Shown here one piece after another: positions 32,512-42,642 of a DNA stretch of 64,000 bases. The DNA comes from CAJXZP01 sp963974475 (GTDB lineage Bacteria > Bacteroidota > Bacteroidia > Flavobacteriales_G > Salibacteraceae): contig CAXBCR010000009.1 of assembly GCA_963974475.1 (NCBI GenBank), positions 51,373 through 115,372 of the forward strand. Reading direction: 5' to 3'. The position numbers and the translations under genes were made by a program. Numbering within the stretch: position 1 is the stretch's first letter; every line of letters begins with the position of its first letter. The notes beneath the pieces were generated by a model that made no database searches, had not been told where the DNA came from, and saw only the letters and a program-made list of their open reading frames with translations.

Positions 32512-33933
32512 TTACATGCCCCAAGATACTGCGTCTACCCAATTGAATATGTAACTCCACAATCCTATAACCAACATACCTACGGTACTCAAAATCAAAC
32601 CAATTTTACCAAAACTATCGGTATTAATGGTTTCTATTGGGGAGTCTGATTTGTTGATGAACATTGCTTTTACCACGATTAAATAATAGTACAATGAAAT
32701 GATGGTATTTAATACGCCAATGATGACAAGGATATATAAACCTTGCTCAGCCGCAGCGGCAAACAAGAAAAATTTACCAAAGAATCCGGCTACTGGAGGT
32801 ATACCGGCTAAGGAGAACAAGGCTAAAACCATAATCAATGCTAACTTAGGATTGGTATCATAAAACCCGTTGTAATCGCTAATATTCATTTTCCCGGTGG
32901 CATTCCTTACCGCACTTACTACTCCGAAAGCGGCTAAGTTTGAAAATGCGTAAATCAGGATAAAATAAACTACCGTGGTCATTCCGTACTGAGTACCTGC
33001 AATAATTCCAAGTAAAATGAAACCTGCTTGAGCTACCGAAGAAAATGCTAAGAATCGTTGAATATTTGTTTGACGTAAGGCAAATAGGTTCCCCACTGTC
33101 ATGGTAATTACCGACATAATGATGAGCATTATTTTCCAAGCTCCTTCCATATTAGGAAATACTTTGAAAAGCAACATCATCAATACAAATACCGATGCGC
33201 CTTTAGATACTACCGATAAATAGGCCGCAACATTGGTAGGCGCTCCTTCGTAGGTATCTGCTGTCCATAAGTGGAATGGCACTAACGAAATTTTGAAAGC
33301 TAATCCAGAAATAAAGAACACCATTGCAACTATTTGCAGCACGTTTAAACTCATCATTTGAGCTACATCAATGTAATACACACTTCCGGTAGAGCCATAA
33401 ATCATGGTGATACCAAAGAGTAATACTCCAGATGAAAATGCCGCTAAAAGCAGTAATTTTATTCCCGCTTCAGTCGATTTAATTTTATGCGTTTCGTAGG
33501 CAGCCAAAATAGCCATTGGAATGGTGGCCAACTCTAAACCTAAATAAAACATTAGGAAATCACCAGCCGAAATCATGTAATACAATCCGATTAAAGTGGA
33601 TATGATTAACATGAAAAACTCTGTCACCCGTTGGTCGTTTTCTGGTTTACGTAGCCAAGCGGAAGATTGAAATAAGACAATCAATACTGCCAAGTTTAGC
33701 ACGTTTTTCATTACAACAGTTGTGCTCGTGCTTTGGTACATATCGCCAAATAAGCTGCCGAAAGTAGGCGTTAAAAAACCCAGAATGGTGTGCAAGGTAA
33801 AAAGTCCAATTCCTACGCCAATCATCATGTGACGGTTTCCTTTACTAGAAAACACTTCGAAAATGAGTAATAATAACAAGACTACCACTAAGGATAGCTC
33901 GTCTCTCATTATGATAAATTTAGATAATTCCAT
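32512..33933 (-). CDS. nuoN: NADH-quinone oxidoreductase-type complex I subunit N
   Basis: A 473-residue antiporter-like membrane subunit with about 14 helices, one of three proton-pumping modules of complex I. The conserved helix-5 Glu/Lys region (MFYLGLELATIPMAILAAYE, ~130) and the broken-helix lysine region (FKISLVPFHLWTADTYEGAPTNVAAYLSV, ~212-240) are present. The gene order M-N and the operon context make the identity firm. It is separated from nuoM by a 120-nt spacer with repeats. Confidence 0.95.
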   Translation of the reverse strand: MELSKFIIMRDELSLVVVLLLLLIFEVFSSKGNRHMMIGVGIGLFTLHTILGFLTPTFGSLFGDMYQSTSTTVVMKNVLNLAVLIVLFQSSAWLRKPENDQRVTEFFMLIISTLIGLYYMISAGDFLMFYLGLELATIPMAILAAYETHKIKSTEAGIKLLLLAAFSSGVLLFGITMIYGSTGSVYYIDVAQMMSLNVLQIVAMVFFISGLAFKISLVPFHLWTADTYEGAPTNVAAYLSVVSKGASVFVLMMLLFKVFPNMEGAWKIMLIIMSVITMTVGNLFALRQTNIQRFLAFSSVAQAGFILLGIIAGTQYGMTTVVYFILIYAFSNLAAFGVVSAVRNATGKMNISDYNGFYDTNPKLALIMVLALFSLAGIPPVAGFFGKFFLFAAAAEQGLYILVIIGVLNTIISLYYYLIVVKAMFINKSDSPIETINTDSFGKIGLILSTVGMLVIGLWSYIFNWVDAVSWGM

Positions 33934-34053
33934 TTCTCTATTTTTTGCTATGGCTATTGGCCGATGGCTAAGGCTTTACTGAAATACAATAAAAGCCTTC
34001 GCCAAAAGCCTTAGCCTTTGTTTTTTTATTCCTTTAGCTTTCGCCTTGGTCCT
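33934..34053. repeat. Inverted and direct repeats in the nuoM-nuoN spacer
   Basis: GGCTAAGGCTTT (33966-33977) and AAAGCCTTAGCC (34005-34016) form a 12-bp inverted repeat. AAAGCCTT also recurs at 33992-33999 between the arms. This is the only long spacer inside an otherwise tightly packed operon. Confidence 0.6.
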
Positions 34054-35559
34054 TTATAATTGGCTCATCATTCTTTCGAACATTGGACCTAAATCTGTGT
34101 AAATAATATTAACTAACCAGTTTGGGAAAAACCCTACCCCAGCAATTACTGCAATTAAGAAAAACACCGCTACTTTGTCATACCAATGTGCATCTGGAAG
34201 TAATTCGTGTTCTTTGTTTTTGATTGCTCCCATCAACATAATTCCCGCTGCTCTAAGTATGTAAACCGCTGTGATTACAATAGAAGAAACTACCAATACT
34301 GTAGCTACTCTGGTAAATAAATCATGGTTTTCAAATGCCCCTACAAAAATGGTCATCTCGGCAATGAATGCACTAAAACCAGGTAGTCCTAACGATGCAA
34401 AACCAGCCACCATGTAACTTACTCCTAAAACAGGCATGACTTTTAATAACCCTCCCATTTCGTGAATATTACGGGTATGAGTTCGTGAATAAATCATTCC
34501 AATTAAGGCAAAGAATAATGCCGTAATTAAACCGTGAGAAATCATTTGCAATACTGCTCCAGTACTTGCGGTATGCGTAAACATTAAGGCTGCGAATAAA
34601 ATCAAAGCCAAGTGACTTACCGAAGAATAGGCATTGATGTATTTTAAATCTTTTTGAGCCACCGCACTATACGCACCATAAACAGAACCTATAACTGCTA
34701 GAATAATAAAAAACCAAGCCATTTCAGAAGCTGCTTGCGGCATTAAAGCCACGGCAATTCTCAACGCTCCATATCCACCTAATTTCATGAGCACCCCTGC
34801 GTGTAGCATTGACACTGCTGTTGGCGCTGAAGCATGACCATCAGGTGACCATGTATGAAATGGGTATAAAGCACCCAATACTCCAAACCCAACAAACGTA
34901 AGTGGGAAGAAGAATTGTTGTGCGCCATACTCCATGGTAATTTTTGAAATCTCAATGAAATTGAACGTTAACGCGCCACCATCTGGTGCTGAATTGAAAT
35001 AGATACCTAAAATACCAACTAGCAATAAAGCCGATGCACCCATTAACATCAACGTTAATTTCATTGCTGAGTATTCTTTTGGTCCCGTACCCCAAATGCC
35101 AATCAATAAATACATTGGAATTACCGCTACTTCGTAGAATACAAATAGTGTAAATAAATCTAATGAGATAAAGAATCCGAAAACTCCAGTAGCTAAAAGA
35201 AATAGCGTGATGAAGAATTCTTTGGTTTTATTTTCAATTTCCCAAGAAGCAAATACACCCGCAAAAACAATGATACCCGTTAATAACAACATGGCTACCG
35301 ATACTCCATCTACCCCAATGGCATAATGAATATTCAGGATACCTTTGTCATACCAAACGACATCTTTACCAAACATCATTTCTTCCACGTTTCCAGCTGC
35401 TCGCTCACCTAAGTAAGAAATAAGTAACCAAATAGTTTGAAGCAACTGAATAATAGCCCCAGTTGCGGCTGCCCAACGAACCTTTTTATTGTCGTTCATC
35501 AATCCTATTACCACTATGGTGAGGACTGGAATTACTACTAATAAACTTAATCTATCCAT
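34054..35559 (-). CDS. nuoM: Complex I subunit M
   Basis: A 501-residue antiporter-like proton-pumping subunit. The key glutamate helix (FTLFVFYEVAVIPMYLLIGIWG, ~135-155) and the lysine-bearing LGALYPFHTWSPDGHASAPTAVSMLHAGVLMKLGGYG block (~235-270) are typical. It begins 8 nt after nuoL. Together with L and N it forms the distal membrane arm. Confidence 0.96.
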   Translation of the reverse strand: MDRLSLLVVIPVLTIVVIGLMNDNKKVRWAAATGAIIQLLQTIWLLISYLGERAAGNVEEMMFGKDVVWYDKGILNIHYAIGVDGVSVAMLLLTGIIVFAGVFASWEIENKTKEFFITLFLLATGVFGFFISLDLFTLFVFYEVAVIPMYLLIGIWGTGPKEYSAMKLTLMLMGASALLLVGILGIYFNSAPDGGALTFNFIEISKITMEYGAQQFFFPLTFVGFGVLGALYPFHTWSPDGHASAPTAVSMLHAGVLMKLGGYGALRIAVALMPQAASEMAWFFIILAVIGSVYGAYSAVAQKDLKYINAYSSVSHLALILFAALMFTHTASTGAVLQMISHGLITALFFALIGMIYSRTHTRNIHEMGGLLKVMPVLGVSYMVAGFASLGLPGFSAFIAEMTIFVGAFENHDLFTRVATVLVVSSIVITAVYILRAAGIMLMGAIKNKEHELLPDAHWYDKVAVFFLIAVIAGVGFFPNWLVNIIYTDLGPMFERMMSQL

Positions 35560-35567
35560 AGCTCTAC

Positions 35568-37496
35568 TTATTTGGTCATCCAGTATAACAATGTCAACGC
35601 AAACGCTAAAACTCCCATAACCATGGTGGCAGCGTATTGCTGTAATTGTCCGGATTGTAATCCTTTAATTTTATCTGATACCTTGTTGGTTACCCAAGCC
35701 AAACCATCATACGAACCATCCACTACTTTTTTATCAAACCAAGCGGTTGGCCATGCAATCAGTTTAAAAATGATTTTATGCGTAACAAACATCCACACCT
35801 CATCCATATAGAATTTACGGTGACTCCAATTGTAAAGCATTGGAATTTTGTCCATTAAACTATCTGGTCTAGATGTTGGATTTTTATACATTCTAGTAGC
35901 TATCCAAATACCTAATGCCGCAATAGCTACAGAAGGAAGAGCTATATTCCAATGGAAGTGCCCATGAAACGCCATTCCATCAGCGGTAACTAATTCGTTG
36001 AATGGAATAAAACCCGTAACGGTTGCCATTACCGCTAAGAAAATTAGCGGATAGGTCATACTCGGGCCTGCTTCGTGAGGTGTGTGTTCGTACTCTTTAT
36101 CTCCGTTCCAGAAAATCATGTAATACAAACGGAACATGTAGAAAGCGGTTAAACCAGCCACTGCCCATCCAATAAAGAATACCAATTTGTTAGTGGCAAA
36201 TGCGGCCGCCAAAATTTCATCTTTACTAAAGAACCCAGAGAAAATTGGAATTCCAGATATGGCTAATGCCGCCACTAAGAAGGTGATATGCGTTATAGGT
36301 AAATGCTTGCGAAGATTTCCCATATCGCCCATTTCATTGCTATGCACCGCATGAATAATAGCTCCAGCTCCTAAAAACAGTAACCCTTTAAACATGGCGT
36401 GTGTAAACAAATGGAACATGGAAGCCGTAAATCCCAAACTTTCTTCGCCTCCGTAACCAGAAACACCCAAAGCAAGCATCATGTACCCAATTTGAGACAT
36501 GGTAGAGAAAGCTAAAACCCGTTTGATATCGGTTTGCGAAATGGCAATAACCGCAGCAAATAATGCCGAGAAAGCACCCACCCACATCACTACTTCAAGT
36601 GCATCGGGAGAGCCTAAAACAAACAATACAAATAAACGCGCTACTAAATACACCCCAGCCACAACCATGGTTGCCGCGTGAATTAATGCGGAAACCGGTG
36701 TAGGTCCTTCCATGGCATCTGGTAGCCAAATGTGGAATGGAAACATAGCCGATTTACCGGCACCACCAATAAAGATGAGCGTTAAAGCCCAAGTTAAAGC
36801 ACCAACACCTAAAAATGATGCTCCTGCAAATGAACCTATTGCAGAACCCGCTGGGTCGGTTAATTCAACAAAATCAAATGTACCGGTATAATAACTCAAT
36901 ACTAAAATTCCTACTAGGAAGAAGAAATCTGCAAAACGAGTTACTATAAACGCTTTTTTGGAAGCGGCTACAGCCGATGGTTTGAAATAGTAATACCCAA
37001 TGAGTAAGAAGGATGAAACACCAACTAACTCCCAGAATACGTACATCTGAAAAATATTGGTAGCTACTACCAATCCTAACATAGAAAAACTGAATAAAGA
37101 TAAGAATGCATAGAAGCGATTAAATCCTTCTTCGCCTTGCATATAGCCGAAACTATAAATGTGTACCATAGTAGAAATGGTTGTTACCACCACCAACATC
37201 ATTACTGATATTGGGTCAAGGTAGATTCCCATATTAATACTCAAAGTATCTGAAAACCGTAACCATTCAAAGTTGACTGGAAGAAGGGTTTGGTAGGTTC
37301 CTACCTCATCCATTCCATACACAAAGAAATACTCATAAGCGGTGAAGTACGCTAATATCATTCCTATAGAAATGGTAGCGGTACTAATGGAACCTGCCAG
37401 TTTGTGTGATAGTTTATCGCCACTTAACCCAACGATTAAAAACGATAAGAAGACTAAAACTGGAATCCAAACGGTGTATTGAAATAAATCTGTCAT
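35568..37496 (-). CDS. nuoL: Complex I subunit L
   Basis: A 642-residue subunit, the largest antiporter-like module, with the long C-terminal lateral helix typical of NuoL. It shows the FWELVGVSSFLLIGYYY glutamate helix (~150), GKSAMFPFHIWLPDAMEGPTPVSALIHAATMVVAGVYL (~250-290) and the C-terminal region after ~520 with a further transmembrane anchor. It lies 11 nt after nuoK. Confidence 0.96.
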   Translation of the reverse strand: MTDLFQYTVWIPVLVFLSFLIVGLSGDKLSHKLAGSISTATISIGMILAYFTAYEYFFVYGMDEVGTYQTLLPVNFEWLRFSDTLSINMGIYLDPISVMMLVVVTTISTMVHIYSFGYMQGEEGFNRFYAFLSLFSFSMLGLVVATNIFQMYVFWELVGVSSFLLIGYYYFKPSAVAASKKAFIVTRFADFFFLVGILVLSYYTGTFDFVELTDPAGSAIGSFAGASFLGVGALTWALTLIFIGGAGKSAMFPFHIWLPDAMEGPTPVSALIHAATMVVAGVYLVARLFVLFVLGSPDALEVVMWVGAFSALFAAVIAISQTDIKRVLAFSTMSQIGYMMLALGVSGYGGEESLGFTASMFHLFTHAMFKGLLFLGAGAIIHAVHSNEMGDMGNLRKHLPITHITFLVAALAISGIPIFSGFFSKDEILAAAFATNKLVFFIGWAVAGLTAFYMFRLYYMIFWNGDKEYEHTPHEAGPSMTYPLIFLAVMATVTGFIPFNELVTADGMAFHGHFHWNIALPSVAIAALGIWIATRMYKNPTSRPDSLMDKIPMLYNWSHRKFYMDEVWMFVTHKIIFKLIAWPTAWFDKKVVDGSYDGLAWVTNKVSDKIKGLQSGQLQQYAATMVMGVLAFALTLLYWMTK

Positions 37497-37507
37497 AATT
37501 CCTAATT

Positions 37508-37825
37508 TTAATGTTTCATGGTATCTAAATGTTCCACATTAATATCTTTCAAGTTTCGATACACATTCAAGATAATGGCAATGGCCACTGCAGCTTCAGC
37601 GGCTGCAATACCTATTACAAAAAGCGAAAACATATATCCTTGCATCATGTCAGGAAATAGATACTTATTGAAAACCACGAAATTGATATTCGCAGAATTC
37701 AGTATCAATTCAACCGACATTAACAGTGTAATCAGGTTTTTACGCACCAAGAATCCGTAAACCCCTAAAAAAAACATGATGGTGGATACCACCAAAAAAT
37801 CGTTAACTCCTATACCCTCAATCAT
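37508..37825 (-). CDS. nuoK: Complex I subunit K
   Basis: A 105-residue three-helix subunit with the conserved glutamate of MSVELILNSANINF (~36-50) and a second acidic residue in the AAAEAAVAIAIILNVYR helix. Normal family length. The start overlaps the end of nuoJ by 8 nt, indicating coupling. Confidence 0.96.
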   Translation of the reverse strand: MIEGIGVNDFLVVSTIMFFLGVYGFLVRKNLITLLMSVELILNSANINFVVFNKYLFPDMMQGYMFSLFVIGIAAAEAAVAIAIILNVYRNLKDINVEHLDTMKH

Positions 37826-38327
37826 CCGTTCTAAAATTTTTGGCTACCATGATTGCTCCAATCAACGCAGCGAGTAATAAAATACTGATTACCTCAAAGG
37901 GCAGCACATATCCGGCATCACCATAGCTTACCAATTTGGTTCCTATTTCATGCACATCATACGCTCCTGCAGCGTTACCACTTCCTTTAAAAGGAAAGGT
38001 AAAGAAGGCATAAAGCGTAATAAAAGCTCCTAAAAGTGAGGCTAAACCGGCAATCACACTTTTCATTACCGGAACTTTTTCTAAGCGATGGTCCATTCGA
38101 GCAGTCAGTAAAACCGCAAAAACAATTAGGACTATGACTCCACCACTATACACTGTAAGTTGTACCGCGCCTAAGAAGTTGTAATTCAGTAAAAAGTATA
38201 AGAATGCTGTAGCTACCAATACAAACAACAAATAGGTAGCAGCATGCAATATTTTACGAGTTGTAACGGTCATCACCGAAAACCCAATAATTGCAGCAGC
38301 TAGAAAATAAAAAATAAACTTTTCCAT
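37818..38327 (-). CDS. nuoJ: Complex I subunit J
   Basis: A 169-residue five-helix membrane subunit with the conserved third-helix block LTVYSGGVIVLIVFAVLLT (~57-75), whose pi-bulge region links quinone-site events to pumping. It starts 5 nt after nuoI and overlaps nuoK. Confidence 0.95.
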   Translation of the reverse strand: MEKFIFYFLAAAIIGFSVMTVTTRKILHAATYLLFVLVATAFLYFLLNYNFLGAVQLTVYSGGVIVLIVFAVLLTARMDHRLEKVPVMKSVIAGLASLLGAFITLYAFFTFPFKGSGNAAGAYDVHEIGTKLVSYGDAGYVLPFEVISILLLAALIGAIMVAKNFRTDD

Positions 38328-38332
38328 AATGC

Positions 38333-38821
38333 TTAATCTTCAACACCTGCTCGAAGTTTCGAGCCTGGCTGGTTTAAAACCATGGTTAATAATGACCTAT
38401 CGTAAACAGCATGTTCAAAGGTTTGGTCCATTTTAATGGCATCCGTTGGACAAGCTATAATACACAAGTTACACAGCGTACACATGTCATAATGATACAC
38501 GTGTTTTTCGATAGTTTTTTTCTTTTTTCCTGTTTCAGGATTCAGTTCCCGTGTCCAATTTATTTCAATAGAACCGTTGGGACAGGCAATTTCACAGGCT
38601 TGACATCCCGTACAAGAATGTTCGTTATTTTCATCATGAGGCATCGTTACAATACCTCTGAATCTTTCTGGCATTTTCAGAGTATCTCTATTTTCAGGAT
38701 ACTGCTGGGTAATAATTTCAGTACGTGCATGTCTGAAATAATATCCAGTCACTCGCATTCCTGTAATTAAAGTTTTAACCCCGTGGAAAATGTTTCCAAA
38801 ATATTTTTTTATTCCGCTCAT
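38333..38821 (-). CDS. nuoI: Complex I subunit I (2[4Fe-4S] ferredoxin-like)
   Basis: A 162-residue peripheral subunit carrying two complete 4Fe-4S motifs: CTGCQACEIACPNG (~70) and CTLCNLCIIACPTDA (~117). They form clusters N6a/N6b that lead electrons to NuoB. In an enzyme without NuoEFG, this subunit is a candidate docking site for reduced ferredoxin, which is inference. Confidence 0.96.
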   Translation of the reverse strand: MSGIKKYFGNIFHGVKTLITGMRVTGYYFRHARTEIITQQYPENRDTLKMPERFRGIVTMPHDENNEHSCTGCQACEIACPNGSIEINWTRELNPETGKKKKTIEKHVYHYDMCTLCNLCIIACPTDAIKMDQTFEHAVYDRSLLTMVLNQPGSKLRAGVED

Positions 38822-38831
38822 ATCTCCCTAT

Positions 38832-39923
38832 TTAAAAATGCCATCCATTAAGAACTACAAATGCAGCTAGTAACAGATTCACTAAGTTAATGGGTAGCAA
38901 ATATTTCCATTCCAGTATTAGAATTTGGTCAATTCTAAGTCGTGGGAACGTCCATTTAAACCACATGATAATTAAAATGATAAAGAACACTTTACCGAAG
39001 AACCAAAATAAACTTGGTATATAATCCATAATATTATCAAATCCATCTACGCCAATATGCAATGGCATCCATCCACCCAAAAACATGGTTGTACCTATGG
39101 AAGCGATAATGAATAAATTGACATATTCTGCTAAAAAGAACATGGCGAATTTGATACCTGAATACTCGGTATGAAAACCAGCAGTTAATTCTGATTCGGC
39201 CTCGGCTAAATCAAATGGGCCACGATTAGTTTCGGCTGTACCAGCAATCAAATAAATAACGAATGCAATCCAAGCAACGATGTGCCCCTTAAATATCCAC
39301 CAGCCATCTGCTTGACTTTCGATAATTTCAGATAATTGAAGCGTTCCAGTAAAAACCACAATGGCTAATAAGGATAAAGTTACCGATAACTCATAACTCA
39401 CCACTTGGGCTCCACTACGAAGCGCACCAATTAAAGAGTATTTATTGTTACCAGCCCATCCGCCTAATAAAATTCCTAAAACTCCGATACTCGATACCGA
39501 GGTAATGAAGAAGATACCGATATTGATATCAAAAACGTGCATTCCTAAAGCGTACGGAATAGTTCCTAAACCTAAAAAAGCAGCGGTTACTATAATAAAC
39601 GGTGCGAGATTGAACAAGAACTTATCGGCTGTTTTATTCATGATATGCTCCTTCATTAAGAGCTTCAAGAAATCGGCCACTACTTGGAATAACCCCCAAG
39701 GTCCTACACGCATTGGACCTAATCTTAATTGGAAAAAAGCCGCTACTTTACGTTCTAAATACACCAATGCCATCACGCTTACCGCTGCAAAGAGGATAAG
39801 CACAAGACCGATGATTGTCCATTCTATCGTCATGGTTAATCCAGGCGATAGGTTTTCTAACAGCCACTCGTGAAACGGACCAGTGACGGTAGAAAAATCG
39901 AATATATTGCTTCCCATAATCAT
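38832..39923 (-). CDS. nuoH: Complex I subunit H
   Basis: A 363-residue membrane subunit forming part of the quinone chamber. It has the VYLERKVAAFFQLRLGPMRVGPWGLFQVVADFLKL block (~48-85) and the acidic loop region RGPFDLAEAESELTAGFHTEYSGIKFA (~233-258). The start shares one base with the nuoD stop (TAATG), so nuoD is followed directly by nuoH with no E, F or G gene between. Confidence 0.96.
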   Translation of the reverse strand: MIMGSNIFDFSTVTGPFHEWLLENLSPGLTMTIEWTIIGLVLILFAAVSVMALVYLERKVAAFFQLRLGPMRVGPWGLFQVVADFLKLLMKEHIMNKTADKFLFNLAPFIIVTAAFLGLGTIPYALGMHVFDINIGIFFITSVSSIGVLGILLGGWAGNNKYSLIGALRSGAQVVSYELSVTLSLLAIVVFTGTLQLSEIIESQADGWWIFKGHIVAWIAFVIYLIAGTAETNRGPFDLAEAESELTAGFHTEYSGIKFAMFFLAEYVNLFIIASIGTTMFLGGWMPLHIGVDGFDNIMDYIPSLFWFFGKVFFIILIIMWFKWTFPRLRIDQILILEWKYLLPINLVNLLLAAFVVLNGWHF

Positions 39924-41047
39924 TATCTATCAATATCAGGAACTACTAAATCTATGGTTGACATCATTGCCACTAAATCTCCAATTTTAGAACCTCTAGC
40001 CATGTGGTCTAAAACCATTAAGTTAGAGAATCCTGGAGAACGAAATTTGAATCGGTGTGGAGATTTATCTCCCTCACTCACGCAATAAATACCAAGCTCA
40101 CCACGTGCAGTTTCTACACTTTGGAAATACTCTCCTTTGGGTAGTTTAATAACTGCTTTAGTTTTAGCTTGAATTTCTCCTTCTGGAATGTTGTCAATCA
40201 ATTGCTCAATAATGCTCATTGATTCCCACATTTCAAGAATACGTGCATGGTAGCGTGTAAAAGTGTCTCCTTTATCGGAAACAATTTCTTTGAATTTCAC
40301 TCTATCATACGCACTGTATGGTTTGTGCTTACGGATGTCGTTACTAATACCTGATGCACGAGCCATTGGACCGGTGACAGCAAAATTGATAGCATCTTCT
40401 TTGCTTAAATAACCTACCCCTTCAGTACGTTCTCTGAAAATTACGTTATCCGATAAAAGACGGTCGTATTCTGGTAATTTAGTTTTGAAATGGGCGATAA
40501 ATTCTTTCACATCTTTCACAAAATCAGGATGTAAATCAAACATCACTCCACCCGGCACGCTATAATTCATGGTTAAACGAGCGCCACATGTTTTCTCAAA
40601 AATATCGTTAATCATTTCGCGGTCGCGGAATGCATATAAAAACGATGTTAATGCGCCCATGTCCATTCCCATTACGCCCCACCATAATTGGTGCGATGCC
40701 AAACGGGTAAGCTCTGCAAAAATGGTACGTATCACTTTCACTCGGTCAGAAACCTCAAGCTCCAACGCGTTTTCTACCAATAAACAAACGCCTTCGTTGT
40801 TCATGTGGCTACTCAAATAATCCATTCTATCGGTTAGATGAACAATTTGGCGATAACTATCATGCTCACACATTTTTTCGATGGAACGGTGAATGTATCC
40901 AATGTGTGGAATAACTCTTCTAATAATCTCTCCGTCTAGTTCTAAAACCAAACGTAACACCCCATGCGTTGACGGGTGTTGTGGTCCCATATTGATGAAA
41001 TAATCTTGGGTTTTTAACCCGCTCTCATCTGTCGTAAAATCACTCAT
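39923..41047 (-). CDS. nuoD: Complex I subunit D (49-kDa type)
   Basis: A 374-residue peripheral subunit related to [NiFe]-hydrogenase large subunits and forming the quinone-binding pocket with NuoB. It has NMGPQHPSTHGVLRLVLELDGE (~19-40), GYIHRSIEKMCEH and the C-terminal DLVAMMSTIDLVVPDIDR. It is separate from NuoC, not fused. Its start overlaps the nuoC stop by one base. Confidence 0.96.
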   Translation of the reverse strand: MSDFTTDESGLKTQDYFINMGPQHPSTHGVLRLVLELDGEIIRRVIPHIGYIHRSIEKMCEHDSYRQIVHLTDRMDYLSSHMNNEGVCLLVENALELEVSDRVKVIRTIFAELTRLASHQLWWGVMGMDMGALTSFLYAFRDREMINDIFEKTCGARLTMNYSVPGGVMFDLHPDFVKDVKEFIAHFKTKLPEYDRLLSDNVIFRERTEGVGYLSKEDAINFAVTGPMARASGISNDIRKHKPYSAYDRVKFKEIVSDKGDTFTRYHARILEMWESMSIIEQLIDNIPEGEIQAKTKAVIKLPKGEYFQSVETARGELGIYCVSEGDKSPHRFKFRSPGFSNLMVLDHMARGSKIGDLVAMMSTIDLVVPDIDR

Positions 41048-41508
41048 TAGTACGAAACGATATTAACGGTATCCACATAATCCTTACGCAATGGGTAACC
41101 AACCCAATCATCGGTGAGTAAGATTCTTCTTAGGTCTGGGTGTTTCAAGAACACAATTCCAAAAAGGTCGAATACTTCTCGTTCATGCCACTCAGCAGCG
41201 CGCCAAATGGTACAAACCGTTTCCACTTCTGGTTTTGTTCTTGTAGGAATTTTCACTTTCAGCACCATTTCACTAAAAGTTGCTTGGCAACGCAAGTGGT
41301 AAACCACTTCCATGTGCTCTTTGTAATCTACTCCCGAAAGGCAGGTAAGAAAATCAAATTGAGTTTCTTTATCGCCATGGAGCTTTTCTGCCAAAGCATA
41401 TAGCTTTTCGGGTGCTACAACGGCAGTCAAATGCTGAATACCTTCGTAGGTCACCTCGGCCGTTGGCTCCCAACTTTCGATAAGTGATTTTAGTTTTTCG
41501 TTATCCAT
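41047..41508 (-). CDS. nuoC: Complex I subunit C (30-kDa type)
   Basis: A 153-residue soluble subunit that packs against NuoD. The signature WRAAEWHEREVFDLFGIVFLKHPDLRRILLTDDWVGYPLRKDY (~108-150) is intact. The protein is normal to slightly short at the N-terminus. Confidence 0.95.
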   Translation of the reverse strand: MDNEKLKSLIESWEPTAEVTYEGIQHLTAVVAPEKLYALAEKLHGDKETQFDFLTCLSGVDYKEHMEVVYHLRCQATFSEMVLKVKIPTRTKPEVETVCTIWRAAEWHEREVFDLFGIVFLKHPDLRRILLTDDWVGYPLRKDYVDTVNIVSY

Positions 41509-41554
41509 AACTTGTAGTTATATCTAATTCAAATTACCGCAGAACGCGGCTAAT

Positions 41555-42139
41555 TTATTTTTCTGGAGGTTGCTCTCCTTTATCAAAGTCTGCTAGCGTT
41601 TGTTGCTCATCGGCCATAGAACTTTCCATAATTTTTTTCTGTAATTGCATCATTCCGTGCAGCAATGCTTCTGGGCGCGGTGGGCAACCGGGTACATATA
41701 CATCGACTGGTATAATGTGGTCGGCTCCTTTTACTACCGAGTAACTATTGTAGAAAAACGGCCCTCCCGAAATAGCGCATGCACCCATGGCAATGACGTA
41801 TTTGGGTTCGGGCATTTGCTCGTATAATCTACGAAGAACTGGCGCCATTTTATTTACAATGGTACCCGCTATGATAATTAGGTCGGCTTGACGAGGTGTG
41901 GCACGCGCTACCTCAAATCCAAAACGAGACCAATCATGACGAGAAGCTCCGGTTTGCATCATTTCAATGGCACAACAACTAGTTCCAAATGTCAAGGGCC
42001 AAAGCGAATTTGATTTAGACCAATTAATAATCTTATCGAAGGAAGTCACGATTATTCTACCGCCATTTCCTCCTTCTACCACCTTTCCAGGAAAATCTGC
42101 TGGAATTTCGGTTTCTTTGGTTTTAATATCTATTCCCAT
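41555..42139 (-). CDS. nuoB: Complex I subunit B (PSST, cluster N2)
   Basis: A 194-residue subunit carrying the terminal 4Fe-4S cluster N2 that reduces quinone. The ligands are visible in TSCCAIEMM, MGACAISGG and VPGCPPRPEALLHG. I use the ATG at 42139, which overlaps nuoA by 10 nt and begins a normal NuoB N-terminus. An ATG at 42160 would lie further inside nuoA. The C-terminal tail (MADEQQTLADFDKGEQPPEK) is a short acidic extension. Confidence 0.93.
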   Translation of the reverse strand: MGIDIKTKETEIPADFPGKVVEGGNGGRIIVTSFDKIINWSKSNSLWPLTFGTSCCAIEMMQTGASRHDWSRFGFEVARATPRQADLIIIAGTIVNKMAPVLRRLYEQMPEPKYVIAMGACAISGGPFFYNSYSVVKGADHIIPVDVYVPGCPPRPEALLHGMMQLQKKIMESSMADEQQTLADFDKGEQPPEK

Positions 42140-42480
42140 TTTAGTGCGTCTTTTTTCCATGCATAAATCAACCCTAAACCAAGAATGAAGAAAAAGATAG
42201 CAACCTCAACAAAGGCTACCATTCCTATATCTTTCATTACTACCGCCCAAGGCACAATAAATACGGTTTCTACATCAAAGATTAAGAATAGGATAGCGAA
42301 CAAGTAATAACCTACACGGAATTGAATCCATGAGGAACCCTGCGTTTCAATCCCACATTCAAAAGTTTCTTCTTTGGCTCCTACTGGGTCATGAGGCGTT
42401 ACGAAGTAAGAGAACACGATGGCTCCACCTACTAAAACTAACCCTAAGATGATGAATAAAATAATTGCTTCGTTTCCCAT
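42130..42480 (-). CDS. nuoA: Complex I subunit A
   Basis: A 116-residue three-helix membrane subunit, first gene of the complex I operon. The conserved loop KEETFECGIETQGSSWIQFRVGYYLFAILFLIFDVETVFIVPWAV (~36-80) contains the switchable cysteine (C42) near the quinone site. No TAnnTTTG box was found in the 160 nt upstream, so its promoter is unassigned. Confidence 0.95.
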   Translation of the reverse strand: MGNEAIILFIILGLVLVGGAIVFSYFVTPHDPVGAKEETFECGIETQGSSWIQFRVGYYLFAILFLIFDVETVFIVPWAVVMKDIGMVAFVEVAIFFFILGLGLIYAWKKDALKWE

Positions 42481-42642
42481 TGCAATAAGATTTTTGCTGG
42501 AGGCTTTGCCCTCAAGATTTGTTGTATTAGGCTAACGGCCTACGTTTATTGTTTTTTTATAATTCTTGCGAATTAGTAGTATTACCATCCTATGCGTCTC
42601 CTTCGTAATATGATGAAGAAGAGGCCTAACCTACAGATGGCA

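Noticed and set aside
38832..41047. Possible missed nuoE, nuoF or nuoG between nuoD and nuoH
   Set aside because: The nuoD stop and nuoH start share a base, so no gene can lie between them.
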